Origin: Amia ocellicauda | Taxonomy: Eukaryota; Chordata; Actinopteri; Amiiformes; Amiidae | DNA length: 64,000 nt | Reading direction: 5' to 3' | NCBI RefSeq assembly: GCF_036373705.1 | Contig: NC_089863.1 | Location: 4,987,857 to 5,051,856, forward strand | Notes under the pieces: model-generated | Databases searched by the model: none | Seen by the model: the letters and a program-made list of their open reading frames with translations, nothing else | What the model was told of the DNA's origin: nothing | Made by a program: the position numbers and the translations under genes | In this document: positions 33,166 through 52,458 of the stretch, one piece after another | Position numbering within the stretch: position 1 is the stretch's first letter | Layout: every line of letters begins with the position of its first letter

Positions 33166-34105
33166 CTACGGGGTGTTCACTGAGAGAGATTTCCTTTCGT
33201 AACATTTATGTATAGTTTATTTCTACCTCAGAGTATTTTAACGTGTTAAAGTATCAATTATAATAATTTCCTACACTGTCAATAAATGGTGCAATATAGC
33301 ACCAAAAGGGGTCCATGGCTCATTTCATATTTGGCCCTCAAAATGGTTCCATATAGATTTTGATTTTCTGAAGCTCTTTGGTGAAACACGCTATTCACCC
33401 ATATAAGCTAAATTATAAAATATATTATTATTATGTATTTGTTAGCAGACACCCTTATTAGTTTAATTGTACCCCACTTTTAATAACTTATTTTGTTATT
33501 GTTATTATAGTTGTTGTGAATACAACAGTATAAGCTTTAACTGCTGTATGAAATGAGTGACTGATCAGGCAACAATAAACTAGAAAAGGAAGTCTGAAGA
33601 CAAACCCCTTAATTTGGTAACAAGAACCAAAGGGTGCTACACAGAACCCAAAAGAACCTTCATTTAGTGTACTATAGCCACTTTTTCACTTTACAGTGTT
33701 TAACTCTTTTCATTTATGAAATTACCTAGAAAATATTCTGTGGAAATGATGGCCAACAATTTATATTTGTTGTCTGGATGTCATGCTAATAAAAGATGTT
33801 ATCACTGATACTGTCAGGTTATGATTGGAATAAGAAGAGAAACTGAAATCTTGTACTTGTTTGAGAGCTGAATTTCCTGAATATTGTTCCCCCAAACACC
33901 CAAAATAAGACTGAAGAAGAAAATAAGTCTGTGTGAAAGAGAGCCCAAGACCAGTTCAGTGTGTCATTGGACAGTCATTTATTCAGAATATCTGGGTAAA
34001 GAGTATAGACCAAAACAAAGCAGTAAAGTTAGTAAAGACAACAACACTTAGAACTTTTATTGCCCTCACTGGAAAAGATGGTCTTCTATGTTATATAGCG
34101 ATGCG
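33166..34105 (-). other. Spacer between copies C and D, with 3' UTR of copy D
   Basis: Homologous over much of its length to 11965-12460. It includes a 'ggtgctatatagcacc'-like fish repeat piece (33290-33310 and 33630-33665), a V-SINE-core scrap near 33449, and the copy D AATAAA (minus) at 34056-34061. Confidence 0.55.
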
Positions 34106-34211
34106 AACACTTCTTGTGCCAGCGATTGACTCTGCTGGCCGTTACCCCCTGCTTCTCTTTCTTCCACACCGTGTGTCCGATGAAGTGCAGCCGCATGCTG
34201 TCGTTGCTGAA

Positions 34212-35434
34212 TTACTGCCCCACCTCCGACTTCGGGATCAGGTCTTCCTCTCTGTTCTCTTGCCCTGGTTTGGTGTCAAACGTTCTCACGCCAGTGACGA
34301 ACCAGCTGCCGTTGTGGAAGCTCTGCAGCAGCACCGTCAGGCTGTGTTCGTGGGGATCCTGCTGCCCGTTGCACTGCTCTACTCTCCATGTCAGTGCTCT
34401 GTTGTTACTTTCCTTCTGGACATATTTGGTTCTGCTGTGTCTGCTATGTAGGTCATACTTTTTTTCCACAACCGTTATGGTTTCTCCTTTGGGGTGAAAT
34501 GTGAGGGCCCATGCACAGTCCGCCAGCATGGCCTTGGACCTGAATTTGATGTTGTGCGCTTGTTTGGCCTGATCGCTGTATCCGTGTATCTGCCACCGAG
34601 TCCCGTTGTCGGTGGATTTGTAGAGCCGCGGGGAGAACGCAGCCGAACTGACAGTGTTGTTCTGGCTGAGGATTTCGATATCCACTGAGTTGGCCTGGTA
34701 GGTCAGGACGCCCTGTTTCTCAATATACCTGCAGATGTCTGTGTCCCCTTTATGCCCAGCCTGGTAGTGATAGAGCTCGTTGGCTTTAATCATGGGGAAC
34801 CTTATGTGCTGCAGTACAGTGGGGGTCTCCTCTGGGTGGCCCGCCAGCCAGTCAACAGCGGCCTTTAACAAAGTCATTTCGCTCTCCACGACCAGGTCGG
34901 ATCTTTGGAGAAGGTCGCACAGGTAAGCGGAGTCAATGGACCTCCAGACAGGAGAACGAATCACTGTGTCCATATTCCAGGCAATGAATCTATCACAGGC
35001 TTTCTTCAGCTCGGTGAGGTCGGCCAGTTTGGCGTATTGTCTCCACTGGATGGCTCGGTTACACTTGCCCGGTGTGGCCACGTTCTTGACCATGAACTCC
35101 TCACAGCATTTCATTTCACAGCATTGTCGGTGCTGAGGGTGAGAGCCCCGCTGTAGAAGTACCGCAGGAAGTCCTCAAAGTAGGGCAGGCACTGCTCCTC
35201 CTCCGTGAGGCTGATGGTCTCCTGCTGGGCCTCGGGCCAGCGCCGGCTGGACAGCATGGTCTTGAAGACGCTGCTCTGGGCCGCCAGGAGGAGTCGGTGG
35301 CAGTGGACGCTCAGGCTGCCGTTCACCACGATCAGAAGGTCACTGAGGTCCTGGCTGTTGTACAGGCTGGAGAGGAGAGCCCTCAGCTGCTGGAGGTGGT
35401 CCACCTGCTCACACGGCCCACTGTGGTTGGGGTG
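34212..35434 (-). pseudogene. BTB-BACK copy D, pseudogene
   Basis: Same main exon as copy C (the C-terminal half is clearly C-like: YKSTDNGTRW, FHPKGETITV, HNGSWFVTGVR), but broken. Near 35110 a segment of about 48 bases of the BTB domain is replaced by 8, a net loss of 40 that shifts the frame. A TAA at 34212-34214 removes the last 22 or so residues, while the downstream sequence still reads like copy C. The acceptor is kept at 35434 (HPNHSG replaces DPRQSG). No exon 1 or ISRE-like motif was found further upstream. Confidence 0.88.
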
Positions 35435-35748
35435 CTGAGGACACACAGAACAGCACTTGATAGAGAACAATACTGTTTCCATTACATCCCAACTCACACA
35501 TTTGTTCCTGGCAATGCGCAAGGGTGTAGCTTGGTTCTGACTAGGGCTGTCCTGAAGGGTACAGTAATAATGGTTTTATTAGTTTTTTCAAAGCACATGG
35601 TTTATATTGATTTTACTGGGGTCTCTGTTCACAAGAGAATTGCTTGATTTGAAGTATAAGTATTGATGCAAACCCATAAATCACACAGCTCCTGGAATTA
35701 CAATAATTTTTAATGTTACTCTCACTTCATTTATTTAAAATAAAACTG
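35435..35748. other. No gene seen
   Basis: Upstream flank of copy D; the exon-1 and promoter block seen for copies A and C is absent. Confidence 0.45.
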
Positions 35749-36548
35749 AACACATATGATGACACTATTGACTGTAAAGACTTTAATGGGAAGTAAAATT
35801 AGAAGTGAGGGTGCACTGTACAGAGCGACAAGTGTAGGTCCTGTCGGCTAATTTCATATCTCGATCATGACCTCTGCTATCCAGATAACAAATGCCAAAT
35901 CACTTTGACTTCAGAATACACTGTACAAAGAGAGAGCTTAACTCACATTTAGTTGCACATATTATGTGTGTGTGTATGCGTGTGTTCCCTGTACAGTGTT
36001 CATCATATGTATTAAACATAAGCACACACACACACACATCTAAACTGTAACGTTTTAATGCTTGATGCTTTTCATTAATGTGAAATCAGTTGTCTTATTT
36101 CTGTTAACATTGGCCATCTGGGTTTACAGTTTGCAAACACTGTTTTTTATATTTAATTTACTTGTTATTTTTATTAAACAATAGAGCATGTGAATGACAA
36201 TTGCTTTAAGAAACACCTAAAATAGGGTAACTGTGCTTGAAATTATTATTATTATTTATTTATTTATTTATTTGCAGATGCCCTTATTCAGGATGACCAT
36301 ACCTGACAAACAGTATAAAATAAACTAATTACCATCGGCTCAGTGCAATTAATGTGAGTTAAGCTCTCTGTACAGTATATTTCTGAAGTCAAAGTGATTT
36401 GGCATTTGTTATCTGGGTAGCAGAGGTCATGATCGAGATATGAAATTATCCAACAGGACCTACACTTGTCGCTCTATACAGTGCACCCTCACTTCTAATT
36501 TTACTTCCTTTTAAAGTGTTTACAGTCAATAGTGTCATCATATGTGTT
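35749..36548. mobile_element. 800-bp foldback element
   Basis: Terminal inverted repeats of about 210 bp (35749-35960 and 36340-36548) start AACACATATGATGACACTAT and are roughly 93-95% alike by eye. The centre is AT-rich with a GT/CA stretch and a V-SINE-core scrap (36270-36295). No ORF. Superfamily unknown. Confidence 0.85.
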
Positions 36549-38218
36549 GTTGTTTTTTTAATAAATGAAGCGAGTGTAACATTCAGGGGTGCTGTTCTAT
36601 TTTCACAAATACATAATTATTTTAATAAAGTCCACCATAAAGCAGGGGAAGTCTTTGAAAGTCTTTTGCATTTACAATTTAATATTGTCTGCGAATGTGC
36701 GTGTAGTATATGTAAATTAAAATGCAAATAGGATTACTGCATTTTCATTTTGTCCCAAATAATGCGTGCACATATGGAAAATTATTATACAATTGTGGGA
36801 TTGCATAATGATGTTCCATTTTGCATTATCATTTGAATTAAGTCCTCTATATGCTGAAAGTAGTACATACCAAAAACACTGGAAACTTATCTTAACATTT
36901 GGTTGAACTATAATAAAAAGACTCTCCTCTGCAGAGTTTGTTTCAACTTTATATATTATTATTATTATTATTATACCGAAAAATAAAAATAATAATGGCT
37001 GAACTGCAACGAACTCGGAGCTGCGGGCTAAACTTGGGATCATCTCCAGGGTTTCCAAGGAGTAAATCCAACTCATCATTGCGGGTACAACAACAAATGA
37101 ATGAATGTATGTATGTATTATTACTGCAGCGCACACAGGTCTCAGGGACTGAACACACTCACGCACTGACTCGTTCTTCCGCCTCCCTCCACCGGTTATG
37201 CCTCTCCCTACACTCGTCCACACCGCACCGCCTTTACCCCATTACCCCTGTATCTGGTGCGTTGGCACGGTTCAGATATTGACAGTTTGTATCAACAAGA
37301 GAAAACACTTTGACTGTCACATGACGAACCTTCGAATGTCTGGAGACCGAATGAACCGTCGAACATTCGAACATTGTAACGTTCGGACAAACGTGACGAG
37401 ACGCACACGGCAGAGACTTCAGCGGCACCGACACGAGTCCAGCTCAGCTGTAGGGTGCTTGCATGCATCTACTCTCTGTCCTCTGTGTCCGTGTGTGTGT
37501 GAATTGTACAGAATGTGGTTTGAAGATGCAAGTGATGCAATATAATTATTTATATTATAAATACGACCCAAATACACATCTGTCTTCTGTTTCTCGCACC
37601 AATACCTGCCTCACTGTTCTGTTATACACATTGGCGGCGCTAGAGCCTATTTTTTTGGGGGGGGGGCTTTATCCCCCATGTATTCTCTCTCAGCCCCCCC
37701 AAAAATATTGGCACAAAACAAGACTGAAGAACTAACTTCGCAAAACACCGGGAAAAAAAACGTCAGCCCCACTAAGCCCCCCTAAAACTTGAAGCCTAGA
37801 ACCGCCCCTGGTTATACACATACATAATCCTGCACACACACACACACACACACATATACCATCGATGGCGAGTTATTTACGTCCGACATTGCCCGCTCGA
37901 CGATCTGTTGTAAAATACAATCGCTCTAATGCCCGGGTCCTTCTCAGAGGTGCGCCCAAAGCGCTGCGCATGCGTATGTCCCCGCGGGAATTGCTCGAAA
38001 CTCAAAGAACACTTTGGAAGAGTGGAAAGAATGGGCTTACGTGTTAAAGCAGTAGAATACAATATTATTGGATGCTGATTATTAAAATAATAATAATATT
38101 TGTAGCTGTTGGTGGATCTAGTACAATTGAAGCTTCTCATACCGAGATATTTTCCATTTGCTGTTATTTGCATGGGTTTTATTCTTAAATACTTAATTAT
38201 ATGGGCCTATTTGTCGCT

Positions 38219-38271
<53 letters not shown>

Positions 38272-38984
38272 GTATATCACTTTTAACAGTCAGGTTTGAT
38301 CTGTTTTTTTAAATACTGTGATTGAGGTAAAAAATACGCTATGAAATGGGTTGGAAACAATCAGGTTTAAACAATGTTTCTGCTCTGTGTGATAAGAAAT
38401 ATTTAATGAATGTACAATATATGTAAATGTATGATTTTAGCAAATATTAATTTATGTTTCTATGGTTTATAAATATGCTGCAATTGACAACTTTGTTAAA
38501 AATATTTTATAGACACACAAATATGTATTACTCAGGACATCTGGTAACCCTAAAATTAACCAATTGTTTACTTGCTTTCTGGATTAGTGTTTTTTCAATA
38601 TATATTTTTTAAGTCTGGGGAAGGAACTAATCCCTGACTATAAATGTGTGTATTTTATGGATTTTATAATTGTCATATATAATCATGATGCATTACAGTA
38701 TTTGTATTTGTTATGGATTTTAAATAAGGTGTATCATCACATATTATGATGTATTACAATATTTGTATAATAGGGGTTTTACATTAATTATTTTTAATGA
38801 AAAACTAAATGTATTATATGCTTTTAAAATGTATAGATTATAAATTAAATACATTAATTTGTGGAAAGCATTCTTAATAAAAGTTTCAATTAGAATACAT
38901 ATTATACTGTAAGTGTCTGTTTCATGAAAAGTCCCGTCTAATTACATGGATTTCATGTGAATGTATAGAAAATATGATTCCAGT
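36549..38984. other. Intergenic, low gene content
   Basis: Contains (ATT)n at 36954-36974, a repeat piece with facing G- and C-runs at 37635-37810 ('ggcgctagagcctatt' to 'gaagcctagaaccgcccc'), (AC)n near 37834-37855 and (TA)n at 38221-38260. No supported gene. Confidence 0.45.
38221..38260. repeat. (TA)n microsatellite
   Basis: About 20 TA units, followed by a short ACACAC run. Confidence 0.95.
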
Positions 38985-41900
38985 TGTTACATACCGTGGG
39001 GCACAGGAACAGGGCACCCAGTTGCAGTGCTGAAAGGGATGGTCAGACAGGCGTGGGTCAGATACCGGCAGGACAAGGCAACAGACAAGGGTTGGGCGAT
39101 CCGGTAGTACGGGGGCAACTGCAAGCGTTAGGCGACTGGATTGACCTGGCACAGAACCCAGAATGGACCTATGTACTGGGGGCTGAGTTTTTTGGAGGGG
39201 AGACTCACCGTGTTGTCCCGGGTGGACAGCCAAACCTCCTGTCCCAGCAGATATTGAGGCGCTGGGCGGCGATGACGGTCTGCTGTGGTCTTCTGGCGAC
39301 GGATCGCACGTTGCAGCCGGGTGTGCGGCGCTTGCCAGACCGCAGCACTGCGGTGAAACCAATCGTCCAGTGCCGGGACATCCGTGGATTCCTCATCCCA
39401 GCGGAACAGGGCAGGCTGGTATCCGAGGGTGCACTGGAAGGGAGTGAGGCCGGAGGAAGAGATGGTGAGGGAGTTCTGAGCGTACTCTGCCCAGGAGAGA
39501 TAGCGACTGCATGCCATCTGGGACAAGCTGCAATAGGAGGTCTGTCTATTAGACTGGGGGTGGTAGCCGGTTGTGAGGCTGACATGCACGTTTAGTGCCT
39601 TAAAAAAGGCAGACTAGACCGGAGGTGAACTGGGGCCCTTATCGATGTCGAGACGATGTCCTCAGGCAACCCGTAGATGCAGAAGACGTGAGTGAACAGC
39701 ATCTCCGCCATCTCTAGTGCAGTGGGGAGTCCCTTGATAGGAATGAGCCGGCAGCCCTTGGAGAACCGGTCAATGGCCTCTAGGATGATGGTGTAGCCCT
39801 GGGATTTGGGGAGATCCATGAAGAAATCCATGGCAATGTGGGACCAGGGACAGTGAGGGACAGGAAGCGGCTGGAGCAGACCGGCAGGGAGACATCTGGA
39901 GGCTTTGGACTGCGCCGACGAACCCGGTGACGTCACGCGCTAAACCAGGCCACCAGAATTTTCCCCCGAACAAGGGCTGCGGCCAGTCGGTAACAGCGCT
40001 CACCTTCTCCACATCTACATGTATGCCACTGGCATCGATGATGTAGCTGAGGAAGCCCACACACTGGCAGTGGAACTCGCACTTCTCCGCCTTGATGTAC
40101 AGTCCGTTGCGCAGCAGACACTGGAGCACCTGCTGCACCTGGGAGACGTGCTCGGAGAGGGAAGAAGAGTAGATGAGGATGTCGTCAATGTAGACAATGA
40201 TGAAGCGATGGAGAAATGATCTCAGAGCATCATTGACGAATGCTTAAAAGACAGTGAGACCGAACAGCATGAAAACGTACTCATAATGGCCGGTCTGGGT
40301 AAGGAACGCCATCTTCTGTTCATCCCCCTCTCTAATCCAGATGAGGTTGTAGGCGCTGCGCAGGTCCAGTTTGGTGATGTAGCGGGCTCCTCTGAGTTGC
40401 TCCAGGGCGTCTGGCACTAAGGGCAGCGGGTACCAGTACTTCACCATCACTGCATTGAGCCCCCTGTAGTCAATGCAGGGCCGAAGACCGCCGTCCTTCT
40501 TTGAGACGAAAAAGAAGCTGGCGACGGCAGGTGACGTGGACGGATGGATGATCCCCAGATCCAGAGCCTCCCTGATGTACTCCTCCATGGCCTGTGACTC
40601 TGGGAGAGAGAGAGGGTAAATGCGCCCTCTGGGAGGAGAGGTGCCCAAAAGGAGGTCAATTGCACAGTCCCCGGATCGGTGCGGTGGCAAACAGGAAGCC
40701 TGGGTCTTGCTGAACACCGCCGCCAGGTCTATGTCTTCAGGGGGGATCTGTGTTGGTGCGGAGAGAAGGGGGCTCTCTATGTGTGTTGCCCAGCATGGGT
40801 GAGACAGGCACCAGGAAATACAGCTCTGCCTCCAGGATATTATATCCCCATTAGTCCACGAAATGACAGGGTTGTGGTGAGCGAGCCATGGCAGGCCGAG
40901 AATGATGTCCGCTCCTGACGAGTCAATGACGAGGAAAGGCAGGGTTTCCGAATGAAGCAGACCGATGGACATGGTGATGGGACACGTCTTTTGGGACACC
41001 GGACAGGAACCAATGGGCTGGTTATTAACAGCCCGGACGCGGAGAGGAGGCACACATGACGAGAGAGGGATGTGGTGTTTAGTGACTGTCGCTCAGTTGA
41101 TTAAATTCCCTGCAGAACTGGAGTCCAACAGCGCATAAACAAAGACGTGTGTATTGCCGAGACTGTCCGTAGTAGAGGCAGAGGCGCTGCTGGACTCTCC
41201 TCCGTCTCTCATCGGGGGACAGGTGTGTTCTGCCCAGCGGCATGGGCTGTGTCTCACACACGGGGCTGGGTGCAGGACTGAGGATGGCAGGCGGACGAGA
41301 CACAGCAGGAGTGGACCGGGTTCGCCTCGTCTTCATCAGATTGTCAAGTCTGACTGCCAGCTGGATGAGTTGCTCCAGCGTGAGAGCCTCGTCTCAGCAG
41401 GCGAGCTCAGCTTGCAGGTCCTGGTCCAGTCCCTGGGAGAACACGGTGAGCAGAGACCGGTCACACCATCCGCTGCCTGCTGCCAGGGTCCGGAACCTCA
41501 GGGCGTAATCCGATGAGGTGCCCTGGTGCAGTGAGAGGAGCTGTTTCCCGGCGTCTATCCCTTCCACTGGGTATCCCGGAACTGTGTGAAGAAGGCAGTC
41601 AGAGACCGTGTCACCACACCCTGTTGCTCCCAGCAGCCCATCCGAGCACTTTCCCAGTCAGGAGGGTGACGATGAAGGCGATCTTAGCCTATTTGGTGGG
41701 GAATGACGTGGGTAGGTGGGCGAAGTACAGCTGGCACTGTAGTACAAAGCCCTTACAGTGGTCCAGGGAGCCGTCGTATTTCCCCGGGACAGCCAGCTGG
41801 ACCGGCTGGATAGCAGCTGCAGGGGCAGCAGCAGGAACCGGATCAGCCGTCACCAAGGGAGCAGGCTGCTATTCGGGTAGGTGCTCAAGCAGTTGGTCCA

Positions 41901-42487
41901 GAGCGGTCTCAATCCACCCGAGAGTCCACTCATGCTCCCCAAACATGGCCCTCTGGGTGGCAAGGGTGATCAGCATCGCTGGGTCCATTTTTTTGGCTAT
42001 GTTTTCTGTTACGTACTGTGGGGCACGGGAACAGGGGACTGTGATGAAAGGGATGGTCAGACAGGCATGGGTCAGATACCGACAGGACAGGGCAAAATAG
42101 GGCAAGGCGAAGACGTGGTCATGGTCAAGGGTCAGGCGATCAGGCAAACAAAGTAAAGAGGAAAGTCTAAAGTCGGAGGTCAGGCAAGTAATTCAGGGAA
42201 CAAGGCAATAATCAAGGCACTGGGAGTAACGCTCAAAGATGTAGTCGCAAACTGACAAAACTTCGCAAATGCTGGGAGTTAATGAGGGGTTTACAAGTGG
42301 AACAGAAAACCAGGTTGGGAGGTGCAGGGCGAATGGGAGCAGAGGGTGATTGTAGATTGTAGATTGTACAAGGGTTTCAGGAATGTAGATTGAATAAGTG
42401 AATGAAGGGAACTGGGAGAGGTGACTGGGAAAGAAGGGTGATGGCGACATCTAGTGGAGAACTGGGGATGTGTTTTGAACTGTGACA
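38985..42487 (-). mobile_element. Ty3/gypsy LTR retrotransposon, decayed
   Basis: Runs on the minus strand from a 481-bp LTR (42007-42487). Order: gag (MDPAMLITLATQRAMFGEHEW, from about 41985), zinc-knuckle remnants, protease-like region (about 41000-41120), reverse transcriptase (40244-41053 with [15 protein letters not shown] and [11 protein letters not shown]), YIDD block (about 40190), integrase ([32 protein letters not shown]) and a chromodomain-side tail (QVNPVA). A stop at 40244, frameshifts and missing RNase H disable it. The opposite LTR (38985 on) is only about 110 bp long. Confidence 0.9.
42007..42487 (-). repeat. 5' LTR of the gypsy element
   Basis: Plus-strand reading TGTTACGTAC at one end and GTGACA at the other; its first about 110 bp recur at 38985-39095. 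Ends TG...CA as in LTRs. Confidence 0.75.
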
Positions 42488-45400
42488 CCAGTAAGCATTC
42501 AATTATCCTGCTTAGAGACTTTATAAATGTATTTGCAACAACAACAAAAAGGCAACATTTGTATTTTAATGTAAATATGATATATTCTATATATTAGTAT
42601 ATTTTCCAAGATTAAAAATAAAATGTTATCGAAGATATATGAATAAATCTCTGTGAGTATCTGCAGGTTGGTGACAGATCCATAAGCATTATGTACACAA
42701 TGTGTCCGTCAGGCTCGTCTGTAGCTTCCCAGCTGTTGAAGTGCCAAAGGACGAATTGAAACAAACGCTGGTGCTGACATGTATTTTATTTAGAATACAT
42801 AATTAAGGATACATCGTCATATACAATATTATATGATACAAGCAAATGATCGTTTATTCTCAGTCTCTATGTCTCTGTCTCATTCGATCTCAGAACCTCG
42901 TGAACGTGAACAGCTCTCCCCTTTGCTACTTTTGTGCGACTAACTACAAAAATAGAGCTCTTTATTTTTATGTCTCTATAAATACTTGTGTGTGTATATA
43001 TAAATATATATTATTTTCCCTCTATTAGTTATCAATCATACGTCAAGTTTCAGTTTAAAATGGAACAGTATAGTTGATTCTTCAGTAAAAGTCTGTTGAC
43101 CCGCAGATGGTTTTATTTGGTTGTTTTCAATCATTTGTAAGTGCAGGTGCAAAACCGCGGTCAGAGCCACTGCCACGACGGCTCTGGATGGAAAGGGCAC
43201 CAGATAGAGTCGAGCATCACAGTGTAAGAGTGATGTTGAGTCGGGTGGAAAACAGTGTACAAATAACTGAATTTAGATGGCATAGATTTATATGTAGAGA
43301 GATATAGTTTTCTATATATATGTGTGTGTTTGAAGGTTCAGGTCCGGGCCATGAACACGTGATCCTGGGGTGCACCATCCTGAGCTCTGCCAAGCTTGAG
43401 CTTCTCCCATGTGGAAACCTGATATGTGTTCAGTATCTCTGTATATGATATGTTTTTGTATATTTGCCATATACGCAGAATGTGATATAAATGTACCATC
43501 CTATATTGTGAATATGTGAGTTTTCCCGATGGGCAGGGGCATGGAGAGCCGCCAGCGCCAGTAAGCAGATCCCTCCCACCTGGAGGTCACGAGGGATGTG
43601 ACGAACAGTTTCTCTTCTGTCAAAAATGGCCGAAGCAAGAAACTGCGCTTCAGATGGGCAGACTGGAGGCCTAGCCCCACCGGCCGGTTTGTTTCCCCTG
43701 CAGGATGGTCAAGTGGGTGTGGCCCATACCCAATCCTCACCCCCTCATTCGGGGACATTATGCACGAGCGGTTTGCCAATGATGGTAAGGCTTCAGAGTT
43801 TGAGGGGACGGAGCTACCGGAGCACACTGTGACCCAGACAGTTGTCCTCACAGTGTGATTGACAAGTAGTCTCTCTTCCTTTGTATTTCTTGCAAAAGTA
43901 ATGTCCTACATCCGAGAACGGTGAGTTTTAAATTGAATATATTTACATTTTATATTTATATCAGTATATATAGATAGATATTAAAATCAACACCAATAAA
44001 ACAGCAAAGTAAATTAAGTAATTTTTTTTTTTCATTTATAAAGCTTTTTTGTGTTCTTTAACAGTTCTCAAAAATCACTAACAGGTACTCACTCATAAGA
44101 ACCTAATAAGCACACGTCATTTACAATTATAATGTGTGCTACACACACACACCCATACGGATAGCAGAATAACCAAGCACACACACACACATATGCATAA
44201 GTGATTGTATACAGAACATATCCAGAAAGTGGATTGATTAGAAACATGAGAACTTTTGCACACAACCTGTTTTTGTTTTCTCTGGCCTCGTTCAGCTGTA
44301 TGTGATGACAGAGTTGTTTAGATAGGGCCCGTTCGGCTGTGTGAAACTAACCAACCAACCCATCCTCCTTCTGTTTTTCTCTTTTATTGTGTGTGGGGTG
44401 GGTGTGAGTGTGTCTGCGTGTGAAAGTCTGTGTGTGAGAGTCTGTGTGTGTGTGTGTGTGTGTGAGTGTGTGTGGGGAGGGGGGGTTTGAAAGATAAAAA
44501 GGTATATTTGGGACTCACCACTTTGGCTCTCTAGAAAAACATGAAATATGTTACAGCCCTAAGACACAACTGTACAGTCCTAACTCGGAGTAAAATGTCA
44601 ACACTTTCTCCAACTTTCTCCACCCTCCCTGGTTACTTTTCAGCATTCCCTCTTTCTCTCACCAAGAACAAAGCCGTGTCACGGGTAGACCCTCCTGTCA
44701 ACACGACCACAACCTTCTTCAGCTGTGTGGACTCTACCCAGCGTCCTTTGCCAAGCCTCCTACTCCGATGCAGTGACCAGGCCACAGTCCAGGACAGCAC
44801 AGCGCCGGTCCATACAGTCTTCGAGGATGGTTCTAGTCCTTGCATAGCTGGTGTGACCCTGGTGTCTGGCCTCATGCCATGCTGTTCCCAGGCCCAGGTA
44901 GGGCGCTGGACAATGTTGCCCCTCGGCCGTGGTATACAGCTTCAGACTCACGGATCCCGTGGGCAGGAACTTGAGAAGGGTCGCTGAATCACTTCAGCAC
45001 CAACGCTAGATGAGTGCCGGTCTGGCCACGTTCAAACCGCCAATTGCCGACAGAGGGAAAATTCAACTAAGTGTTTGATTTTTTGTGAGTTTTTTTGTGT
45101 AAATCGGAAAGCTTGTTTGCGTGCCCTCCCTTGTGCCTTCCTCTGCACCTGTTCTTGGTCTTTGTGCGATGAGATGAGGCATTCTCCAGGAAGCTTTAAC
45201 ACCCCTCTCCCCCCCAACCACACACACACACACACACACACAACCCACGCAACACTCTCAAACTTCTGCGGCCATGCAGGATTTGACACACCGGGCCGAA
45301 CCAAGATCACAAAACAAAAGCAATCTCCGCTCCCGGGTTTCCTTGGCCGAGCACAGGAGGCTCCCATTGTGCACTGCAGAAGTTTGTTTTGGTTTGATTT

Positions 45401-45552
45401 ATGCTTACTCTAACAGCTACAGTAAAATCCATGTTGGCAACCAATCCCAACGCCTCCCTCTGCTACACACACACCCACACACACACACAAACGCACGCAC
45501 ACGCACACTCTCATGCTTCCTTCCAGTCCCTGCCCCCACCCTACTCTCCTCT
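42488..45552 (-). other. Presumed long grk1 3' UTR and downstream flank
   Basis: No second gene is needed to explain it. Minus-strand AATAAA signals lie at 42785-42790 and near 44383. (GT)n at 44447-44470 and (CA)n at 45222-45242 interrupt it. 43500-43860 stays open in frames on both strands without a recognised product. Confidence 0.35.
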
Positions 45553-52103
<6,551 letters not shown>

Positions 52104-52458
52104 GGCGTCAAGGGCTGGGCTACTGCCTGCAGGCGGTGGGGGGTGCCGGGGCAGGGAAGGGTGAGACGGAGAAAGAGGAGAATTATTATAATTGTCATTA
52201 TGATATTAGAGGCACACACACTGTATGGCAGGGCTATATATATATTTATATACAGTGAGGAAAAAAGTATTTGATCCCCTGCTGATTTTGTACGTTTGCC
52301 CACTGACAAAGAAATGATCAGTCTATAATTTTAATGGTAGGTGTATTTTAACAGTGAGAGACAGAATAACAACAACAAAATCCAGAAAAACGCATTGCAA
52401 AAAAGTTATAAATTGATTTGCATGTTAATGAGGGAAATAAGTATTTGACCCCTTCGAC

